Shown in pieces: positions 27,712 to 36,229 of a stretch of DNA of 64,000 nt (positions are counted from its first letter, which is position 1; every line of letters starts with the position of its first letter). Below the pieces are notes generated by a model. It was given only the letters and a program-made list of their open reading frames with translations, was not told where the DNA came from and searched no databases. The DNA is from Psychrobacter fozii (GTDB lineage: Bacteria > Pseudomonadota > Gammaproteobacteria > Pseudomonadales > Moraxellaceae): contig NZ_QJSU01000007.1 in the NCBI RefSeq assembly GCF_003217155.1, positions 62,001 through 126,000 of the forward strand. The letters are read 5' to 3'. The position numbers and the translations under genes were made by a program.

Positions 27712-28302
27712 ATGCCCTGTTATGAGTTTGAAGGTTTGATTCCGGTGGTGCATCCCAGTGCTTATGTTCACCCTACAGCAGTCCTGATCGGTGATGTGAT
27801 TGTTGGCCCCAATGTTTACATTGCTCCGCTAGCATCTCTGCGTGGAGACTACGGCCGCTTAATCTTAGAAGATGGTTCCAATCTTCAGGACAGTTGTGTG
27901 ATGCATGGATATTGCGACACCGACACCGTTGTTGAAGCTAACGGCCATATTGGGCACGGCGCAATTCTTCATGGCTGTGTGGTTAAGCGTAATGCACTGG
28001 TAGGCATGAATGCGGTAGTGATGGACGGTGCCATTATTGGTGAGGACAGCATCGTTGCCGCTGGCAGCTTTGTTAAGGCTGGCTTTAAGGGGTCGCCCCG
28101 CCAGTTGTTGGTAGGTTCGCCTGCCAAAGTGATTCGTGAGGTCAGCGAACAGGATTTGCATTGGAAAGGTCTCAATACCCAAGAATATCAGGCGCTAGCT
28201 TGGAGATCGGCTGCGAGTATGAACGTGGTTTTGCCGCTGCTGGAGATGGAGGCGGACCGCCCTAGACTCAAAGGAGTAACCGTCGTACAACCCAAGGTGT
28301 AA
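27712..28302 (+). CDS. caiE: CaiE-type gamma-carbonic-anhydrase-fold protein
   Basis: 196 residues, left-handed beta-helix of hexapeptide repeats. It aligns closely to E. coli Cai[61 protein letters not shown], and the C-terminal [12 protein letters not shown]. The His residues of the metal site (MHG, HIGHG) are kept. In E. coli CaiE raises racemase/dehydratase activity, possibly by cofactor synthesis. ATG 27712 (MPCYEFEGL) is chosen since AAAGGATG precedes it and it matches the E. coli start. Last gene of the plus arm, convergent with the regulator. Confidence 0.92.
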   Translation: MPCYEFEGLIPVVHPSAYVHPTAVLIGDVIVGPNVYIAPLASLRGDYGRLILEDGSNLQDSCVMHGYCDTDTVVEANGHIGHGAILHGCVVKRNALVGMNAVVMDGAIIGEDSIVAAGSFVKAGFKGSPRQLLVGSPAKVIREVSEQDLHWKGLNTQEYQALAWRSAASMNVVLPLLEMEADRPRLKGVTVVQPKV

Positions 28303-28343
28303 GTCAGAACCAACGCGGCGCATTCAAGATTTCTTTATACAGG

Positions 28344-29306
28344 CTAGCGGTCTTCACTCGGGCTGCGAGCGAAATATTTGCGGTAGCTTCGGGTGAAATG
28401 GGGAGCTGAATTGAATCCGCAGATGATTCTGATTTCAGAAATGCTTAAGCTGGACTCTTTCAGTAACTGTCGAGATCGTTCAAGCCGCAACTTCATGTAA
28501 TAGCCAGAAGGTGAATCGTTCAGAAAACTGCGAAACAAGCGTTCCAATTGCCGAACAGAAATATGGGCATATTTTGCCAGCTCTTCGGTGGACAAGGGCG
28601 ACTCCAGATTTGCTTCCATATTTTCCAACACTCGCAGAAGGCGTGGATGGTATATTTTGAGACGTGCGGATAAATCGATTCGTTGCTTGTCCGATTTCTG
28701 ACGGATACCACTTTTTATAAACTGTTCACAAACCTTGATTGCGAGACTGTGGCCGAGCTCTTCCTGAATGATATAAAGCATCAGATCAATTGCCGAGGTT
28801 CCGCCGGCACAGGTAATCAGATTATGATCCACTTCAAACAGCTCGTTGGTGAGTTCCAGTTCGGGGTAATCTTCCTGAAACGAAGGTGCTGCTTCCCAGT
28901 GCAGGGCTATTTTGTGCTTTTTCAGAAGCCCAGCTGCAGCCAGAAGATAGCAGCCGGTGTCCATGGCACCTATTAAAGAGCCTCTCCGGTTGAGTTTTTT
29001 AAGCCAAGCAATGGTGTCATCCCGGATATAGTTTTTCGGATTAAAACTAGAGCAGACAAAAACATTAAGGGGGACTGCGGCATCACAGATAGCAACCGTT
29101 TGTTGCAATGCTAGTAGGTTGCTCGCTGCTACCGGTGGGCCGTCCTCAGAAAGCAGTTGCCAACGAAAAATCTCGCGGCCGGCAAAACGATTGGCTACTC
29201 GCAGCGGCTCAATGGCAGACAGTAGTGCGACCATTGCATATTCAGGTAAAAGCAGAAAGGAAATAGTAAAGACACCGTCTTTATCAGGCTTCAGGATCAT
29301 AGTCAT
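28344..29306 (-). CDS. GlxA-family transcription regulator (DJ-1/PfpI + AraC)
   Basis: 320 residues. N-terminal DJ-1/PfpI-like domain (about 10-190: FSFLLLPEYAMVALLSAIEPLR-like start, GAMDTGCYLLAAAGLL nucleophile-elbow-like part) and a C-terminal AraC-type double HTH (about 220-318: LSTEELAKYAHISVRQLERLF, SISEIRIICGFNSAPHFTRSYRKYF). This architecture is that of GbdR, CdhR and related betaine/carnitine regulators in Pseudomonas. It most likely activates the adjacent catabolic operons in response to carnitine or a derivative. It lies at the end of the cluster, convergent with caiE. Confidence 0.87.
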   Translation of the reverse strand: MTMILKPDKDGVFTISFLLLPEYAMVALLSAIEPLRVANRFAGREIFRWQLLSEDGPPVAASNLLALQQTVAICDAAVPLNVFVCSSFNPKNYIRDDTIAWLKKLNRRGSLIGAMDTGCYLLAAAGLLKKHKIALHWEAAPSFQEDYPELELTNELFEVDHNLITCAGGTSAIDLMLYIIQEELGHSLAIKVCEQFIKSGIRQKSDKQRIDLSARLKIYHPRLLRVLENMEANLESPLSTEELAKYAHISVRQLERLFRSFLNDSPSGYYMKLRLERSRQLLKESSLSISEIRIICGFNSAPHFTRSYRKYFARSPSEDR

Positions 29307-29850
29307 AAACCAAATTTTTACTGAATACTATAACAGACAACAGAATATCTAAGTATCTACACTAGATAAATTTGTCCCCGAATTCAGGTTTTTAGGCTAA
29401 GTCCAGTCAGTTATTTCCTATCTAGCTTACTTGGTTGCTTATTTGTAGTTTCTAACTTTCCAAAACCCATTAAGTTAACCGTACGAAGACTTTCAGCAAC
29501 AAGCTTCTTTAGAATTACTATCTATAGTCGCTATGGGGACGCAGTGATAATATCGATAATTTCTATCGGTTCAAACTAGATTATAGCCTATGTTTATTGC
29601 CTTCCAGACAACGACACACCATCCAAATAATTCCTAGAATCAAGAATACGCACGCCTACAGCCCTTCTGGGAAAATTTAATTAGACTAACTCATGAATCC
29701 TTGCCTTATAATCATTTGTGTTCTTTGAATACCTGCTTCAGCCTGCCAAAAATGAGCCACACAAGGAGCTAATACTTGGCAAAACTCCCCCGAAAAAATA
29801 AAAACCGTAGACTTTAAATCCAGACAAGTGACCCCTTTCGAGAGTTAATG
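29307..29850. other. Non-coding stretch between carnitine and defence blocks
   Basis: About 540 bases. No open frame with a ribosome site, no repeat or hairpin of note. Base composition returns to AT-rich here. Probably the seam between cargo blocks plus the promoter of the regulator. Confidence 0.4.
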
Positions 29851-31149
29851 CTATCTACAATATTTCAAATCACTGACTGTAATTGAGCAATCAGTATTTT
29901 GCACACCTCCTAGAGTTGTGTAACTTACTTGCTCTAGAGCTCTCTTAGACCTATATGGACTAAATAGCTCATCAAGAGTGTGGTAAAAACCACCATCATC
30001 TATTCCAAATACATAATCAAAAAATACCTTAGCCATTGCAGACTGAGGGTGGCTAGCATCGCGAAAAGATTTATTGCGATTCCAACTACCACTATGTATT
30101 TTACCGAATACTCTTTCTATATTACCAGAAATAGAGTTTGATGCATGCTTTCTAGTAATATGAGGTTTTTGCACGTATGCAGCGGCACTTTCAACCGCTT
30201 TATAGATTATATAGTGCATAACAGAGACAGAGTATTCAGCTAAACATGCTCTGAAAATGCTAATTAGCTTATCGCCAATAGGCGGTGCTAGATCGTTCAG
30301 TCTTGACCTAGTGATTAGGTAGCTTAAACACTCTCCTAGCTGTACCTTTTCACACCAGCTCTTAAATTGACTATCCGCTACTAGAGCACTGGTATTTTTT
30401 CTAGATTTAGCGTTTATCAAGATTTTAGTAAGATTCTCAATACTATAAGAAAACTCAAAAATCGCTTGATAGAAATCTATCTCTAGCTCTTTTTCTTCGT
30501 TGATAGTTACGTATTCGTAGCTATTTTCAGGAGCTAGTATGAGCAGATTTCGGTTAAAGAGATGATGTAGTATCTCTTCATCTAATTTAGAGAATGGTGA
30601 TAAAGGTAATGATAAATTGTCACGTAGAGAGACTGTATTCCTTAAATTATCTGCCCCTAGGCTCTCTACAGTCGCTGCGAGTAGAAGTTTATCCACGTCG
30701 TTAAGCTCAGTGACTGAAGGAGTACTGCTTAATTGAATGCTTCTGCATTGATTGATGTACTCTAGAGCGGTCTGTCTTCTCTCTTCTTCTAAATGCTTTT
30801 GTTTAAGACGATACTCTAAGTACTCTTGATCCATTCTTTTTTGAAGCGCCTCCCCGCAATCATCACACCGCCATCTAATAAGATCCAATTGAATTAGTTG
30901 TGAACGAGTGTAGCAAATCTTAGTTGTACCGCAGTCTATGCATTGGCAGTCTAGTACAGCAAGATGAGCATTTACTTTAACGATACTAGGTATATCTTGA
31001 TGCCTAATATCAAACTCTTGACCTATCTCTCTACAGGTATATATAAAACCACTTCGTTTATCACCTTCTCTTAACCAGTATCTTTCACAGATAAGTTTAT
31101 TAGTTTCTGTTATATCTGACTGATACTCTAGTTTAGTTTTCACGCTCAC
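29851..31149 (-). CDS. Hypothetical zinc-ribbon protein in defence block
   Basis: 432 residues, not recognised. N-terminal part with a likely zinc ribbon: Cys68/Cys70-x2-Cys73 (CQCIDC) and Cys95-x2-Cys98 (CDDC). A charged, coiled-coil-like segment follows (about 103-135). The rest is helical with no transmembrane segment; the C-terminal third contains HSGSWNRNKSFRD and DDGGFYHTLDELF without a known motif. Divergent from the XRE regulator, with palindromes between. Its place beside CBASS and type I RM genes makes a role in phage defence possible, but no domain proves it. Confidence 0.7.
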   Translation of the reverse strand: MSVKTKLEYQSDITETNKLICERYWLREGDKRSGFIYTCREIGQEFDIRHQDIPSIVKVNAHLAVLDCQCIDCGTTKICYTRSQLIQLDLIRWRCDDCGEALQKRMDQEYLEYRLKQKHLEEERRQTALEYINQCRSIQLSSTPSVTELNDVDKLLLAATVESLGADNLRNTVSLRDNLSLPLSPFSKLDEEILHHLFNRNLLILAPENSYEYVTINEEKELEIDFYQAIFEFSYSIENLTKILINAKSRKNTSALVADSQFKSWCEKVQLGECLSYLITRSRLNDLAPPIGDKLISIFRACLAEYSVSVMHYIIYKAVESAAAYVQKPHITRKHASNSISGNIERVFGKIHSGSWNRNKSFRDASHPQSAMAKVFFDYVFGIDDGGFYHTLDELFSPYRSKRALEQVSYTTLGGVQNTDCSITVSDLKYCR

Positions 31150-31164
31150 CCCTTAATACCGACT

Positions 31165-31220
31165 ATATCCCGTGGATATTGTAGCTTACCACTGTGAGTA
31201 TTGCTATCTTTAGCAGTGGT
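31165..31220. promoter_or_regulatory. Palindromic operator candidates for the XRE regulator
   Basis: ATATCC-CGT-GGATAT (31165-31179) is a perfect 6-base inverted repeat, followed by ACCACTG (31088+100, that is 31188-31194) and its inverse CAGTGGT (31214-31220). They lie in the short gap between the divergent XRE gene and the zinc-ribbon gene, the usual place of C-protein-type operators. Binding is inferred. Confidence 0.55.
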
Positions 31221-31227
31221 TAGTGAG

Positions 31228-31437
31228 ATGACGACAGACGAACGTATGATTGCCTTTGGAAAGCGTGTCCGTGAAGTACGTAAAAGCAAAGGAATATCCC
31301 AAGAAAGATTGGCGGAGATGGCAGGTATTGATCGTAGCTATATGGGCAATATAGAGCGCGGCGAGAAGAATATTACATTGAAAAAAGCATATGAGATATG
31401 CGATGCGTTGGATATTGAGATACAAAATTTAGTATAA
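31228..31437 (+). CDS. Small XRE-family HTH regulator (C-protein-like)
   Basis: 69 residues from ATG 31228 (other possible starts: TTG 31201, ATG 31246). Nearly the whole protein is one HTH_3 domain: FGKRVREVRKSKGISQERLAEMAGIDRSYMGNIERG, with the C-terminal helix KKAYEICDALDIEIQNLV. It closely resembles controller proteins of restriction-modification systems and regulators of defence islands. It is divergent from the zinc-ribbon gene and upstream of the CBASS effector, so it may time expression of the block after entry into a new cell. Confidence 0.85.
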   Translation: MTTDERMIAFGKRVREVRKSKGISQERLAEMAGIDRSYMGNIERGEKNITLKKAYEICDALDIEIQNLV

Positions 31438-31616
31438 AATGCTGATTATGTAAGTTTTAGAGGTCTGTGTATATTTTTAAATCACTTTAATTAAACGTAA
31501 GTAGTAAATACATAACTCTTCATAATTAATATCAGTTTATAGGTATATTTTAGTAGTCTATAATAAGCTGAAAATTATCGTAAAATACGTTAAATGCTTT
31601 TAGAAAAGAGTTCAAT

Positions 31617-32255
31617 ATGGTAAAAGACGGTCATGAATATTGCGTTCAGAATGGATATAACAGATCACATGTAGGTAGATATGTATATGCCTTTGCTACA
31701 GCAGTTTCTTGGTTATTGATTTATGCTTTGTTGAAAGTATTTGGTGAGCTTCCATCTCATTGGAATACGATCTTGTCAACGCTTACTACAGGTACACTTT
31801 TTTTAGCAGTTTATTTTTTATTTGAGAAATGGATGTGGAAAACCACTCTGTTTTTTAAGATATTAAAATATCCAAACATATCTGGAAAGTGGTCTTGCGA
31901 TGGAGTTTCAAGCTTTCAGCAAGAAGATGATGATATGATCAAGCAAGATTTTAAATGGAAAGGTGACGTCATAATACTTCAAAGTTGGGATAAAGTTAGA
32001 ATTAGGCTAGAAACAGAGTATTCCGTATCGAACAGTATTTCTGCAGCTATTGTTTATGATGAGATTGATGAATATAAAATACTTTACAGTTATGAAAACC
32101 GACCTAAAGACTTAAATCATGCTGAATTACGTATTCACCGAGGATTTGCAGAGCTAACCCTCAATAGAGACAATGAAAGTGCTACCGTCAAGTATTACAA
32201 TGTTGACGGTAGGAAAACAATAGGAACAATGTTCTGGAAACGACTAACTAGTTAA
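31617..32255 (+). CDS. cap15: CBASS effector, Cap15-like (2TM + beta-barrel)
   Basis: 212 residues. Two membrane helices (about 22-42 and 50-71), then a cytoplasmic beta-rich domain: YPNISGKWSCDG, IILQSWDKVRIRLETEYS, ILYSYENRPK, HRGFAELTL and the end GRKTIGTMFWKR. This is the pattern of the SMODS-associated 2TM beta-rich effector family (Cap15), in which a beta-barrel binds the cyclic dinucleotide and the membrane helices oligomerise to disrupt the inner membrane, killing the infected cell. Its partner nucleotidyltransferase is the next gene, on the opposite strand. The two stop regions overlap by 12 bases. Confidence 0.82.
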   Translation: MVKDGHEYCVQNGYNRSHVGRYVYAFATAVSWLLIYALLKVFGELPSHWNTILSTLTTGTLFLAVYFLFEKWMWKTTLFFKILKYPNISGKWSCDGVSSFQQEDDDMIKQDFKWKGDVIILQSWDKVRIRLETEYSVSNSISAAIVYDEIDEYKILYSYENRPKDLNHAELRIHRGFAELTLNRDNESATVKYYNVDGRKTIGTMFWKRLTS

Positions 32256-33344
32256 ATAATGAGACTCTAAACTACTATTATATGAATAGCCTAGATCCTT
32301 TTTAATCTCTTTCACGAGATTATCTAAAGCTAGGCTCATAGTTGTTAAAGATGATTTCTTATCTTCAGTATCAAAAATTAATCTAGAATTGTCAGGTGTA
32401 AATAAAAGATCCCTACGAAAAGAGTTATTATATAAATAATCAAAAAATCTTTGTGTCTCTAATACAACTGCTAACGGGTAATGACTACCTTTTTTTAAGT
32501 TATCTAAGTTTGCATGATACATAATAGATGCTATATCAAAGCTACTGAGGTGTATTTTAGAACCTTCTGTAATTAAGTCAGCCTTTAAAGTCTTACACAG
32601 CCGTATAGACTTTTTCAGCCCACCCTCTGTTAAATACCTACACCTAGTATCAATAAGGTAAATATGTCTAAAAGGTAAGTTCATCAAAGTAGTTGGAGTT
32701 TTACTATCAAGTATGTTGACTCCAAGATCATACGCCTTTTTTTCTTGTTGGTATTTATCTGTTCTTACCCAGTGAGAAGGCACAACATCAACTTCACGTT
32801 GAAGCGAACCACCTACTAACTTAATACATTTGGCACCAGTATTGTCAACTGTTACTGCAGGGTAGGCACTTTTTAATTGGGTGTGACATGCTGCTCTTAA
32901 TTTGCTTATTTCTGTAATATCTTGAGAACGTAAAGTTTCCAAATAATGCTCTGATCTATAATGTGACTCATCAATAACAAGTAAATCAACATCACTAATA
33001 CCCTTTATATGTACGTTCAAAGGTACAGAGCCTTGGAGTCTATACGCAGTATTTATACCATGATTATCCAGCAACCTAGATTTAAGCTGTTTTTGAACTC
33101 TAACTGCAGTTTCAACGGATATCTCCGTATAACGCTTTCCTACTTCTTGCATTGCACCTAAAGCATAACGTACAGACGGTTTATCTGATGCGGACTGCCA
33201 GCTTTCCATAGACTCTTTTAAGGTATCAAGTTCTCTTTTTAAAACTGTATCTTCATTGAGACCATCAAATGAGTAACTAAAATTAGAACCTTTCCTGCGC
33301 TCTTCTAACCTATTTAGACGTTGATTAAAGTTAATGTCGGACAT
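32244..33344 (-). CDS. CBASS CD-NTase (SMODS-type cyclic oligonucleotide synthase)
   Basis: 366 residues. Nucleotidyltransferase core with QGSVPLNV (Gly105-Ser106), the metal-binding pair Asp118-x-Asp120 in ISDVDLLV, and a third Asp186 in QREVDVVPS, followed by a helical C-terminal lobe. This is the catalytic signature of CD-NTases, which sense phage infection and make cyclic di- or trinucleotides. The partner effector is Cap15-like; known Cap15 systems use CdnE-type enzymes. No Cap2/Cap3 or HORMA/TRIP13 genes lie nearby, so this would be a minimal two-gene (type I) CBASS. Unusually it is encoded convergently with its effector. Confidence 0.87.
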   Translation of the reverse strand: MSDINFNQRLNRLEERRKGSNFSYSFDGLNEDTVLKRELDTLKESMESWQSASDKPSVRYALGAMQEVGKRYTEISVETAVRVQKQLKSRLLDNHGINTAYRLQGSVPLNVHIKGISDVDLLVIDESHYRSEHYLETLRSQDITEISKLRAACHTQLKSAYPAVTVDNTGAKCIKLVGGSLQREVDVVPSHWVRTDKYQQEKKAYDLGVNILDSKTPTTLMNLPFRHIYLIDTRCRYLTEGGLKKSIRLCKTLKADLITEGSKIHLSSFDIASIMYHANLDNLKKGSHYPLAVVLETQRFFDYLYNNSFRRDLLFTPDNSRLIFDTEDKKSSLTTMSLALDNLVKEIKKDLGYSYNSSLESHYLTS

Positions 33345-33669
33345 ATGTTCCTTAGATTATCAGTTAATTGTGACTAAACGTAGTAGTCATCTGTGAATGT
33401 AAGTAGAAGACGAAATGTATACCACCTTAAAATAAATATACAATTATTACCTAATGCTATTTCTTAAAATGGTAACTATTAGAATTAAAGTATAAGTTAG
33501 TTACCGCTAAGCTAATACCATAGTATTTTTATATCACGTTAATTATGCACTAATATCATATCAAAGGTCTTTAAGTACTTAAGGTTGACACTTCAATAGA
33601 AGGATAATACAGAACATATGTTAAAGTATAAGTTACCCCCAACACTAGCTAGATAGGAAGCCTACTGCC
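33345..33669. other. Intergenic region upstream of hsdR
   Basis: About 325 AT-rich bases between the divergent CD-NTase and hsdR genes. A 15-base direct repeat TTAAAGTATAAGTTA occurs at 33485-33499 and 33621-33635 (136 bases apart). The second copy lies 35 bases before the hsdR start, so these may be operators or duplicated promoter parts. No coding region. Confidence 0.5.
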
Positions 33670-36105
33670 ATGGCTGGTATCAACAAATTAGAGTTATCCG
33701 AAACAGATATTATTAGCAAGTTCATTCTGCCTGCCATTAAGAGTTCAGGTTGGGATGACATGACTCAAATTCGCGAGGAAGTGAAGCTTCGTGACGGTAA
33801 GGTTATCGTCCGTGGTCAAATGGCAGTGCGTAAGACGGTCAAATCTGCTGATATTGTTCTGTATCACAAGCCTAATCTGCCGCTTGCTGTTATCGAGGCC
33901 AAAGCGAACAAACACTCTATTGGTAAAGGAATGCAGCAAGCGCTTGATTATGCTGGGCTACTCGAAGTGCCGTTCGTGTTTTCATCCAATGGTGATGGCT
34001 TTATTTTTCATGATAAAACCAGTACCACTGTCCTCGAAACAGAGATTTCACTAGAGGATTTTCCAACACCAGCCGAGTTATGGGATAAGTACTGCCAGTG
34101 GAAAGGCTATACGCAAGCTCAACTGCCTATTATCACTCAAGACTATCATGATGATGGCAGTGGTAAGTCACCACGCTATTATCAGCTACAAGCCATCAAT
34201 AAGACCATAGAAGCCATTTCTCGTGGACAGGATCGCATCCTGCTCGTAATGGCGACAGGGACAGGTAAAACCTATACCGCATTTCAAATCATCTGGCGTC
34301 TGTGGAAAGCGAGAGAAAAGAAACGTATCTTGTTTTTGGCAGATCGCAATATTTTGGTCGATCAAACTCGGGTTAATGACTTTCAGCCGTTTGGCACTGC
34401 GATGACTAAAATAGAAGGACGTACCGTTGATCCAGCCTTCGAGATTCATCTTGGCTTATATCAAGCGTTAACAGGTCCAGAAGAGCATCAGAAGGCCTTT
34501 AAACAGGTCGCACCAGACTTCTTTGACCTGATTGTCATTGATGAGTGCCACCGAGGTAGCGCTGCTGAAGACAGTGCTTGGCGTGAGATATTGGAGTATT
34601 TTAATAGCGCCACACAAATAGGCTTAACAGCGACACCTAAAGAGACTGAAGAGGTATCTAATTCTTATTACTTTGGAGATCCTGTTTATACCTATACCCT
34701 AAAACAGGGTATTGAAGATGGGTTTTTAGCGCCCTATAAAGTGGTTCGAATCGATATCGATGTCGATATGCAAGGCTGGCGTCCAACCAAAGGACAGACA
34801 GATAAGCATGGCGAACTGATTGAGGATCGTATCTATAACCAAAAAGACTTTGATCGCACTTTAGTGATTGATGAGCGTACTCAATTAGTGGCTCAGACCA
34901 TTACAAGCTATCTTGAGCGTACTGACCCAATGGCCAAAACCATTGTGTTCTGTAATGACATTGACCATGCAGAGCGCATGCGCCGTGCTTTGATTAACTG
35001 CAATCCCGAGCAGGTCAAAAAGAACGAAAAGTATGTCATGAAAATCACGGGTGATGATGAGTTGGGCAAAGCGCAGCTTGATAACTTTATCAATCCAAAG
35101 AAAGCTTATCCTGTGATAGCAACAACGTCAGAGCTGATGACGACTGGTGTTGATGCTCAAACTTGTAAGCTAATCGTACTAGATCAAAACATCAAATCGA
35201 TGACCAAATTTAAGCAGGTTATTGGCCGTGGCACCCGTATCAATGATAAATATGGCAAGCTTTGGTTTACGATTCTCGACTTCAAAAAAGCGACTGAGCT
35301 ATTTGCAGATGAGCGCTTCGATGGTATTCCTGAACGTATCATGACTGTGACACCATCACAGATTAATGAAGGGAGCGCTGAACTGGACGAAGTGGTAGAT
35401 GGTGAGTCAGACGCAGAGTTAGATATTGTTAATGGTACTGATCTGGCTTACACAACCCAAGATGATAAGAGCGGCTTTGATTTAGGGGCTGGTATGGGTG
35501 ATGATATGGGTGTCAGTGAGCCTGCGAAAAAATACCATGTGAAAGGTGTAGCTGTCCAAGTCATGGCGCAGCGTATCCAGTATTATGATACTGATGGTAA
35601 GCTAGTCACCGAGTCTTTTCAGGACTATACTCGCAAAACTTTCACCAAGCAGTTCGCTAGTTTGGATGAGTTTACCAAGCGTTGGAATGATACTGAGCGC
35701 AAACAGACCATCATTGATGAGCTGGCAAACGCTGGTATTATTTGGGAAGCGTTGCAAGAAGAAATCGGTTCGGACATGGACCCCTTCGACCTAATTTGCC
35801 ATGTGGTATATGATCAGCCACCTTTGACCCGTCGTGAACGTGCGAATGAAGTTAAGAAGCGCAATTACTTCACCAAGTATTCAGACACTGCCCAAAAAGT
35901 GCTTAATGCCTTGCTCGATAAATATGCTGATGCGGGGGTAGAAGAAATCGAAAGCCTAAACGTGCTCAAAGTAAAACCGCTTGATCAGTTAGGTAGTCCG
36001 ATGGAAATCGTTAAACAAGGCTTTGGTAGTAAACAAGATTATCAGCAAGCCATTAGTGATCTTGAAAATGAAATCTATTGGGCACCGCCACCTAAGCAGG
36101 CTTAA
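33670..36105 (+). CDS. hsdR: Type I restriction enzyme, R subunit (HsdR)
   Basis: 811 residues, EcoEI-like short HsdR. N-terminal nuclease domain with D61, E76-A-K78 (PD-ExK type: [18 protein letters not shown]), then SF2 translocase: Walker A MATGTGKT (194-201), DECHRG (about 287-292), LTATPKE, and IGRGTRI motif VI. Cuts unmethylated DNA after ATP-driven translocation. Its gene is followed by a hairpin terminator (36141-36164), so hsdR is transcribed apart from hsdMS. Intact. Confidence 0.95.
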   Translation: MAGINKLELSETDIISKFILPAIKSSGWDDMTQIREEVKLRDGKVIVRGQMAVRKTVKSADIVLYHKPNLPLAVIEAKANKHSIGKGMQQALDYAGLLEVPFVFSSNGDGFIFHDKTSTTVLETEISLEDFPTPAELWDKYCQWKGYTQAQLPIITQDYHDDGSGKSPRYYQLQAINKTIEAISRGQDRILLVMATGTGKTYTAFQIIWRLWKAREKKRILFLADRNILVDQTRVNDFQPFGTAMTKIEGRTVDPAFEIHLGLYQALTGPEEHQKAFKQVAPDFFDLIVIDECHRGSAAEDSAWREILEYFNSATQIGLTATPKETEEVSNSYYFGDPVYTYTLKQGIEDGFLAPYKVVRIDIDVDMQGWRPTKGQTDKHGELIEDRIYNQKDFDRTLVIDERTQLVAQTITSYLERTDPMAKTIVFCNDIDHAERMRRALINCNPEQVKKNEKYVMKITGDDELGKAQLDNFINPKKAYPVIATTSELMTTGVDAQTCKLIVLDQNIKSMTKFKQVIGRGTRINDKYGKLWFTILDFKKATELFADERFDGIPERIMTVTPSQINEGSAELDEVVDGESDAELDIVNGTDLAYTTQDDKSGFDLGAGMGDDMGVSEPAKKYHVKGVAVQVMAQRIQYYDTDGKLVTESFQDYTRKTFTKQFASLDEFTKRWNDTERKQTIIDELANAGIIWEALQEEIGSDMDPFDLICHVVYDQPPLTRRERANEVKKRNYFTKYSDTAQKVLNALLDKYADAGVEEIESLNVLKVKPLDQLGSPMEIVKQGFGSKQDYQQAISDLENEIYWAPPPKQA

Positions 36106-36140
36106 GTAACTAGAAAAAATTAGCTACAATCTATATATCT

Positions 36141-36164
36141 AAGCCTCTTATTGAGGCTTGTTTT
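36141..36164 (+). terminator. Terminator between hsdR and hsdM
   Basis: AAGCCTC / GAGGCTT with a 5-base loop, followed by GTTTTATT. A typical intrinsic terminator, which separates hsdR from the hsdMS transcript. Confidence 0.75.
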
Positions 36165-36229
36165 ATTCATACTATTTATTAAAATCTATCGTTCATTAAG
36201 ATCCACTGTTTATTAAAAAGAGAAACAAC

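Noticed and set aside
31617-33344. Toxin-antitoxin pair of the MNT/HEPN type for the nucleotidyltransferase
   Set aside because: The nucleotidyltransferase is 366 residues with the CD-NTase GS...DxD...D layout, and the partner has two membrane helices plus a Cap15-like beta domain, not a HEPN fold.
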